From positions 1,674,001 through 1,738,000 of the forward strand of contig NZ_CP084712.1 of the NCBI RefSeq assembly GCF_023822045.1: a stretch of DNA of 64,000 bases, given 5' to 3'. The DNA comes from Sphingopyxis sp. USTB-05 (GTDB taxonomy: Bacteria > Pseudomonadota > Alphaproteobacteria > Sphingomonadales > Sphingomonadaceae). Shown piece after piece: positions 59,570 to 64,000 of this stretch. The notes beneath the pieces are model-generated. The model was not told where the DNA came from and searched no databases. It worked only from the letters and a program-made list of their open reading frames with translations. Position numbers and translations under genes: made by a program. Numbering within the stretch: the first letter of the stretch is position 1; every line of letters starts with the position of its first letter.

Positions 59570-61129
59570 ATGTCGGTTGATCTGATTCGGTTTATCATTT
59601 TCGTGGCGATCCTTGGCGGACTGGCGATCGTCGCGCTGTCGATCCCGGCGTTCCGGCCGTATCTGCGCAAAAACCCGATGATCACGTTCCTGCTCGGCAT
59701 CTCGAGCGGATTTCCACTAACGCTGCTGATCGCGACGATGACCTTCTGGCTGGCAAAGGTCGGGATCGATACGGCGACGATCGGCTTCGCGGTCGCCTTG
59801 GGCATCCCCTATACGCTCAAATTCCTGTGGGCGCCGCTTGTCGACAAGCTACCGTTGCCGTTCCTGACCCGGACTTTTGGGCAAAGACGCGGCTGGCTGT
59901 TCCTCATTCAGGCCCTGCTGTTCGTTTCGATCTGGCAGCTCGGCGCCAGCGACCCGAAACCCGGCGACATCGGCTTGTTCGCGGTCTGGGCGCTGATCAC
60001 GGCCTTCCTGTCGGCGACGCAGGACATCGTTATCGACGCCTATCGTATCGAGATACTGGAAGAAGACGAGTTCGCGCACGGCACCGCGACCAATCAGTTC
60101 GGGTACCGAACCGGCAATCTGATTGCCGGAGCGGGTACGATCTATTTCGCGTCGAGCGAAGGGCTCGGGCTGGGCTGGGCGACCGCTTATGGTCTGACCG
60201 CCTTTTGCATTGTTCCCGCGATCCTCGGCGCGCTTTGGGCGGGGCCCGGCAAATTCGTCGACCGGTTCGAACATGCATCGGGAATGAAGGCCGGACAGTG
60301 GCTGACCGAGGCGGTCGTCAATCCCTTCCGCGAGTTCCTGACGCGCCACGGCGCGTTCCTCATCCTCGGATTCGTGCTCGTGTACAAAGTCGGTGACGCG
60401 ATGGGGCAGACGATGCTCGGACCGATGATCGTTGATCTCGGCTTTCCCGACCTCGACTATATTTCGGCCAACAAGCTGTGGGGCTTTGGCGCGCTGATCG
60501 TCGGCTCGGCGCTCGGTGCGCCCTTCCTACTGTGGCTCGGCATGGGCCGCGCCCTGCTGATCTCTGGCTTCATGATGATGTTCTCGAACGTCATGTTCAT
60601 GATCCTTGCCGCTACGGGCAACAATTACTGGATGCTCGTCGCGGCGATCGTCACTGAAAATCTGACGAGCGGCATTGGGCTTACCGTGTTCGCCACCTAT
60701 CTCTCGGGCCTGTCGAGTATCGCTTATACCGCAACGCAATTCGCATTGCTGTCATCCTTTGCCGGCGTAGGGCGCACATTCATGGCGGGCCCTGCGGGCA
60801 TCGTAGCGGAGAAGCTGGGCTGGGTGGGCTTCTGGGGTTTCACCGTCGCCGCAGCGATCCCGGGCATGATCCTGCTGTGGGTACTGTGGAGCAAGGGTTA
60901 TGTCGTTGAGAGCATCCGCCAGACCGGCGCGATCGATGATCGGCAGCTCAAGCAGCCGGTCGGCGCATGGCGGATCGTTGGATTTGCCTTGATAGTAGCG
61001 GGATTGGTCGGGGTTCTCCTCTATCAGCAGCTCGAACTCGGCGCACATATTCTCGCCGCGTCGCTCGTCGCGTTCGTTGTCGGCATATTGCTGGCGTGGA
61101 AAGGCAAGCGGAAGGTCGCGACTGCTTGA
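59570..61129 (+). CDS. AmpG-like MFS permease
   Basis: A 519-residue transporter with about 14 helices, opening MSVDLIRFIIFVAILGGLAI. AmpG signatures are FLLGISSGFPLTLLIATMTF, LKFLWAPLVDKLPLPFLTRT, FGQRRGWLFLIQALL and TQDIVIDAYRIEILEEDEFA. It probably imports anhydro-muropeptides released by cell wall turnover, which fits the several envelope hydrolases in the window. ATG 59570 is chosen over an upstream non-ATG start. It is convergent with folC. Confidence 0.9.
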   Translation: MSVDLIRFIIFVAILGGLAIVALSIPAFRPYLRKNPMITFLLGISSGFPLTLLIATMTFWLAKVGIDTATIGFAVALGIPYTLKFLWAPLVDKLPLPFLTRTFGQRRGWLFLIQALLFVSIWQLGASDPKPGDIGLFAVWALITAFLSATQDIVIDAYRIEILEEDEFAHGTATNQFGYRTGNLIAGAGTIYFASSEGLGLGWATAYGLTAFCIVPAILGALWAGPGKFVDRFEHASGMKAGQWLTEAVVNPFREFLTRHGAFLILGFVLVYKVGDAMGQTMLGPMIVDLGFPDLDYISANKLWGFGALIVGSALGAPFLLWLGMGRALLISGFMMMFSNVMFMILAATGNNYWMLVAAIVTENLTSGIGLTVFATYLSGLSSIAYTATQFALLSSFAGVGRTFMAGPAGIVAEKLGWVGFWGFTVAAAIPGMILLWVLWSKGYVVESIRQTGAIDDRQLKQPVGAWRIVGFALIVAGLVGVLLYQQLELGAHILAASLVAFVVGILLAWKGKRKVATA

Positions 61130-61169
61130 GCATGCCGGGGCTGGCGAAATATCAATAGCCGACGTCGCG

Positions 61170-62510
61170 TTAGGTCGGCCACTCGTTGTTGAGGTCGAGA
61201 ACGACGCCGGCAAGATAGAGCGAGCCGCAGATCAGTACGTCGGCCCCGGCGCGGTTGTCGGCGATATAATGCAGCGCCGCGGCGACATCGTCGCAGGGCT
61301 GCGCATCTACGATGCCCAGATCGGCCTGGACCCAGCGGCATAGATCCTTGGGATCATGATGTTCGTGCCCCGGGATCGGAACTGCCTGAAACGATGCGAT
61401 GCGGTCGGCGAACGGGCGAAGAAAGCCCATTGCGTCCTTATTCTTCAGAAGACCGCAGACGATGTGAAGCGGCGCCCGATCGCGAAGTGTTTTTGCGAGC
61501 GCGGCGCCCGCATCGGGATTGTGACCGCCGTCGAGCCAGGTTCCGGCGCCGCCCGGCAGGAGCTTCGTAAGCGGCCCAGCGCCGAGGCGCTGCATCCGCG
61601 CAGGCCAGAAGGCATCGGCAATACCTTGCGCGATCTGGGCGTCGGTCGGCTGGGGATTGGGCGCGAGGCGTAGCATGGCGATGGCAAGCCCGGCGTTGCG
61701 CATCTGATGTGCACCGGCCATGCGCGGACGCAGCGGCGGCTCGATCGAGCCCAGTTTCGAGGTCCAATGGAAAGCATCGCCGTCGGTCTCGATCGTCCAG
61801 CCGTCGCCTTCGGGGAAAAATGTTGCGCCGACGTCGGCGACCTTCGCGGCGATGGTATCGCGGATATGGGGCGGATAGGCGAGGGTGGCGACGGGCGTAT
61901 CGGCTTTGATGATGCCCGCCTTTTCCCACGCAATGCGCATGGCGGGATCGTCCGGTGTCCCGGCTTCGGGGGCGAGGAGGAAGGCTTCATGGTCGATGCC
62001 GAGCGACGCGATGCCGGCGACCGCGGGCGGCGGGATGATGTTGGTCGCGTCGAGGCGACCGCCCAGGCCGACCTCGATGATACAGTCGTCGGCGGGGATG
62101 CGCGCGAAGGCAAGGAAGGCAGCGGCCGTGGTGACTTCGAAGAAGCTTGCCTGAAGATCGGCGGCCTCGTCGAGCACTTCTTCGAGCAGCGATGCAAGCA
62201 GCGCGTCGTCGATCAGCGTTCCGGCAAGGCGGATGCGTTCATTGAAATGTACTAGGTGCGGGCTGGTGTAAGAATGGACGCGGCGGCCTTGCGCTTCGAG
62301 GATCGCACGGAGAAACGCACAGGTCGATCCCTTGCCGTTGGTACCCGCGACATGGAAGGTTCGAGGAAGTTGATTCTGCGGATTGCCGAGGCGCGCGCAA
62401 AGCTCTGCAATGCGTTCGAGGCCGAGGATGTCGCGGCCCGGCGAGAGAGCGGCGAGGCGGTCGAGTTGAGCCTGCACTGCGGAGTCGGAGCTTTGGGCGT
62501 GGTCGGGCAT
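61170..62510 (-). CDS. folC: Folylpolyglutamate/dihydrofolate synthase (FolC)
   Basis: A 446-residue Mur-ligase-fold enzyme that joins dihydropteroate with glutamate and extends folate polyglutamates. The P-loop HVAGTNGKGSTCAFL is near residue 55, with VHSYTSPHLVHFNERI, IEVGLGGRLDATN, and DGGHNPDAGAALAKTL in the C-terminal domain. It is the last gene of trpA-accD-folC, 131 nt after accD, with a hairpin repeat in the gap. Confidence 0.93.
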   Translation of the reverse strand: MPDHAQSSDSAVQAQLDRLAALSPGRDILGLERIAELCARLGNPQNQLPRTFHVAGTNGKGSTCAFLRAILEAQGRRVHSYTSPHLVHFNERIRLAGTLIDDALLASLLEEVLDEAADLQASFFEVTTAAAFLAFARIPADDCIIEVGLGGRLDATNIIPPPAVAGIASLGIDHEAFLLAPEAGTPDDPAMRIAWEKAGIIKADTPVATLAYPPHIRDTIAAKVADVGATFFPEGDGWTIETDGDAFHWTSKLGSIEPPLRPRMAGAHQMRNAGLAIAMLRLAPNPQPTDAQIAQGIADAFWPARMQRLGAGPLTKLLPGGAGTWLDGGHNPDAGAALAKTLRDRAPLHIVCGLLKNKDAMGFLRPFADRIASFQAVPIPGHEHHDPKDLCRWVQADLGIVDAQPCDDVAAALHYIADNRAGADVLICGSLYLAGVVLDLNNEWPT

Positions 62511-62535
62511 CGTTAGACGGAGCCTATCAATAGTT

Positions 62536-62629
62536 CGTCATTGCGGGCGCAGCGAAGCAATCCAGGGCGGTTTGCGAGCTCGCTGGATTGCCGCGTCCCC
62601 CGGCTTTCGCCGGGGTCCTCGCAATGACG
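62536..62629. repeat. CGTCATTGC palindromic repeat element
   Basis: The ends CGTCATTGC and GCAATGACG are perfect inverted repeats about 94 nt apart, and the inner arms CAATCCAG/CTGGATTG and CCCCCGGC/GCCGGGG pair too. This is the alphaproteobacterial CGTCATTGCGAG-type element. Here it sits inside the accD-folC gap and could stabilise or attenuate the message. Confidence 0.75.
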
Positions 62630-62641
62630 ACGCGGGAAAGG

Positions 62642-63493
62642 TTAAGCCGCCTTTTCGGGTGCGAGGTAGCCGATCAGGCGGCCCAGCGTTTCGGGCAAGT
62701 CCTTGCGATGCACGACCATGTCGATCATCCCGTGATCGAGAAGATATTCGGCGCGCTGGAATCCTTCGGGCAGTTTCTCGCGGATCGTATTTTCGATCAC
62801 GCGTTGACCCGCGAAGCCGATCAGCGCCTTGGGTTCGCTGATCTGGATGTCGCCGAGCATCGCATAGCTGGCGGTGACGCCGCCTGTGGTCGGATCGGTG
62901 AGCAGCACGATATAGGGGAGGCCGGCGCGGCGCAGGCGCGCTAGCGCGACCGTGGCTCGTGGCATCTGCATCAACGACAGCGTGCCTTCCTGCATCCGCG
63001 CACCGCCAGCAGCAGTGATCGCGACATAGGGAACCCCGCGCCTGATCGCGTCCTCGACACCGGCGACAAAGGCTTCGCCGACGGCGACGCCCATCGATCC
63101 GCCCATGAAGGCGAAATCCTGAACGCCGATTACCGCGCCTTTGCCCGAGATGCGGCCGAACGCATTCTGATAGGCGTCGCGGTCGCCGGTCTGCGCGCGC
63201 GCCGCCTTGATGCGGTCGACATATTTCTTGGTGTCGCGGAATTTCAGCGGATCTTCGGGTGCCGCGGGTGCGCTGATCAATTCATGCAGGCCACCGTCGA
63301 ATAGCTGCGCGAAGCGCTCGGTCGCGCCGATCCGGTCGTGATGGTCGCAGCGCGGGCAGACGTTGAGATTGTCTTCCCATTCCTTGACGAACACCATCTG
63401 CTGGCACTGGCGGCACTTGTGCCAGAGGTTGTCGGCGGTGTCGCGTTTCGCCCCGAAGGGCAGCGCGTTGCGAACGCGGTCGAGCCAGCTCAT
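62642..63493 (-). CDS. accD: Acetyl-CoA carboxylase carboxyltransferase beta subunit (AccD)
   Basis: First step of fatty acid synthesis (malonyl-CoA formation) with AccA. The 283-residue protein has the N-terminal zinc ribbon (CRQCQQMVF ... CPRCDHH, C-x2-C-x15-C-x2-C) and the crotonase-fold core with [20 protein letters not shown] and [18 protein letters not shown]. It starts at ATG 63493, overlapping the trpA stop by 4 nt (ATGA), a conserved arrangement in alphaproteobacteria. Confidence 0.95.
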   Translation of the reverse strand: MSWLDRVRNALPFGAKRDTADNLWHKCRQCQQMVFVKEWEDNLNVCPRCDHHDRIGATERFAQLFDGGLHELISAPAAPEDPLKFRDTKKYVDRIKAARAQTGDRDAYQNAFGRISGKGAVIGVQDFAFMGGSMGVAVGEAFVAGVEDAIRRGVPYVAITAAGGARMQEGTLSLMQMPRATVALARLRRAGLPYIVLLTDPTTGGVTASYAMLGDIQISEPKALIGFAGQRVIENTIREKLPEGFQRAEYLLDHGMIDMVVHRKDLPETLGRLIGYLAPEKAA

Positions 63494-64000
63494 GCGGCGA
63501 TCTCCTTTGCGCCGTGGATAGCATCGGCAAGGGTGCGGGTGAAAGCCTCGACATGCGGCGCTGCGGCGTCGCCATGTTCGGCAATGATATCGATGAAGGC
63601 CGATCCGACGACCACGCCGTCGGCGACGCGCGCGATGGCAGCGGCCTGTTCGGGGGTGCGGACGCCGAAACCGACGGCGACGGGCAGGTCGGTGGCAGCC
63701 TTCAGGCGTGCGACAGCTTCGTCGATACTGGCTTGCGCCGCCTGTTGCTGGCCGGTGATGCCCGCGACCGAGACATAATAGAGAAAGCCGCCCGCGCCGT
63801 TCAGGACATCGGGTAAGCGTGCGGCGTCGGTGGTCGGGGTGGCGAGCCGGATCAGGTCGACCCCCGCAGCGCGAAGTGCGGGGCCGAGTTCAGGGTCCTC
63901 TTCCGACGGAATATCGACGCAGATGATGCCGTCGACGCCTGCCTTCGCGCATTCGGCAGCAAACCATTCGGGACCACGGATCGTCATCGGGTTGGCGTAA
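63490..64000 (-). CDS. trpA: Tryptophan synthase alpha subunit, partial
   Basis: Cleaves indole-3-glycerol phosphate to indole, which is passed to TrpB. The window ends inside the gene: the codons before [10 protein letters not shown] read YANP, completing the YANP motif of TrpA, so the true start lies beyond 64000. Visible motifs are [39 protein letters not shown] and [14 protein letters not shown]. It overlaps accD by 4 nt. Confidence 0.93.
   Translation of the reverse strand, partial: YANPMTIRGPEWFAAECAKAGVDGIICVDIPSEEDPELGPALRAAGVDLIRLATPTTDAARLPDVLNGAGGFLYYVSVAGITGQQQAAQASIDEAVARLKAATDLPVAVGFGVRTPEQAAAIARVADGVVVGSAFIDIIAEHGDAAAPHVEAFTRTLADAIHGAKEIAA

Noticed and set aside
1..64000. CRISPR array, transposase, integrase or rRNA operon
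   Set aside because: No regularly spaced direct repeats, DDE/serine/tyrosine recombinase motifs or rRNA sequence were noticed on reading both strands.
63490..64000. trpA starting at ATG 63987
   Set aside because: Codons upstream to the window edge continue the TrpA YANP motif, so the ATG is internal and the gene is cut by the window.

Overview
The window reads as chromosomal DNA of an aerobic, GC-rich alphaproteobacterium, most likely a sphingomonad of the Sphingopyxis/Novosphingobium type. This is inferred from protein style (SapC, DUF885 and M13 lipoprotein peptidases, a FadE with an extended C-terminal region, an aerobic-type KorAB pair), from gene order (trpA-accD-folC, purF-SDR) and from intergenic repeats typical of the group. 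No database search was possible, so the genus is not proven.

Left edge, 1-2152: a lower-GC accessory strip of small unknown genes, all on the minus strand. It abuts the 3' end of a tRNA-Lys(UUU) gene at 2077-2152. At the edge is a truncated membrane protein of unknown function that reads out of the window. The strip looks like one end of an integrated element, although no integrase is visible.

2196-19083: mostly housekeeping and central metabolism. folK, a family 5 uracil-DNA glycosylase and rppH-esterase are followed by korAB, a YdjM-type membrane protein, a cyclopropane fatty acid synthase-like enzyme and a serine hydrolase lipoprotein. Next come an SDR-purF pair, hisI, a lipoprotein, a LiuR-like MerR regulator with a clear palindromic operator, an acyl-CoA dehydrogenase and a phospholipase D.

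19115-28621: a leucine (and possibly itaconate) catabolic locus. Chain one is liuB-DUF3088-liuD-MaoC-CitE; chain two is liuA-membrane protein-VOC-membrane protein. Both run on the minus strand, almost without gaps, and an M13 peptidase on the plus strand separates them. No classical LiuC or LiuE is present, and the MaoC/CitE pair is the natural candidate to replace them. A LysR regulator is divergent from liuA.

29707-38334: sulfur assimilation, with cysD-cysNC-cysQ on the plus strand and cysK with an alpha/beta hydrolase on the minus strand. Between them are two copies of a long inverted repeat, a low-GC islet of two small unknown genes, a medium-chain reductase and a SleB-type cell wall hydrolase.

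38461-64000: an MFS exporter, a DUF885 peptidase, rsmB, an SDHAF4-like factor, SapC, an FAD-linked oxidase, an RhlE-like helicase, a prostaglandin-reductase-like enzyme, tRNA-Ala(CGC), a TPR/AspH-type hydroxylase, a DUF4349 lipoprotein, a UvrD-type helicase, a Rossmann/DUF2520 protein and a second low-GC islet with a Tat-exported unknown protein. These are followed by RlpA, an MHS-type transporter, rluB-rsmD, a stand-alone response regulator behind a good EcfG (general stress) promoter match, an AmpG-like permease and the folC-accD-trpA operon, with trpA cut by the window end.

No rRNA operon, CRISPR array, transposase or complete prophage was seen. The most interesting leads are the MaoC/CitE leucine-itaconate module with its unassigned passengers (DUF3088, VOC and membrane proteins), the tRNA-Lys element edge with an unrecognised membrane protein, and the repeat families that mark convergent gene ends and low-GC islets.
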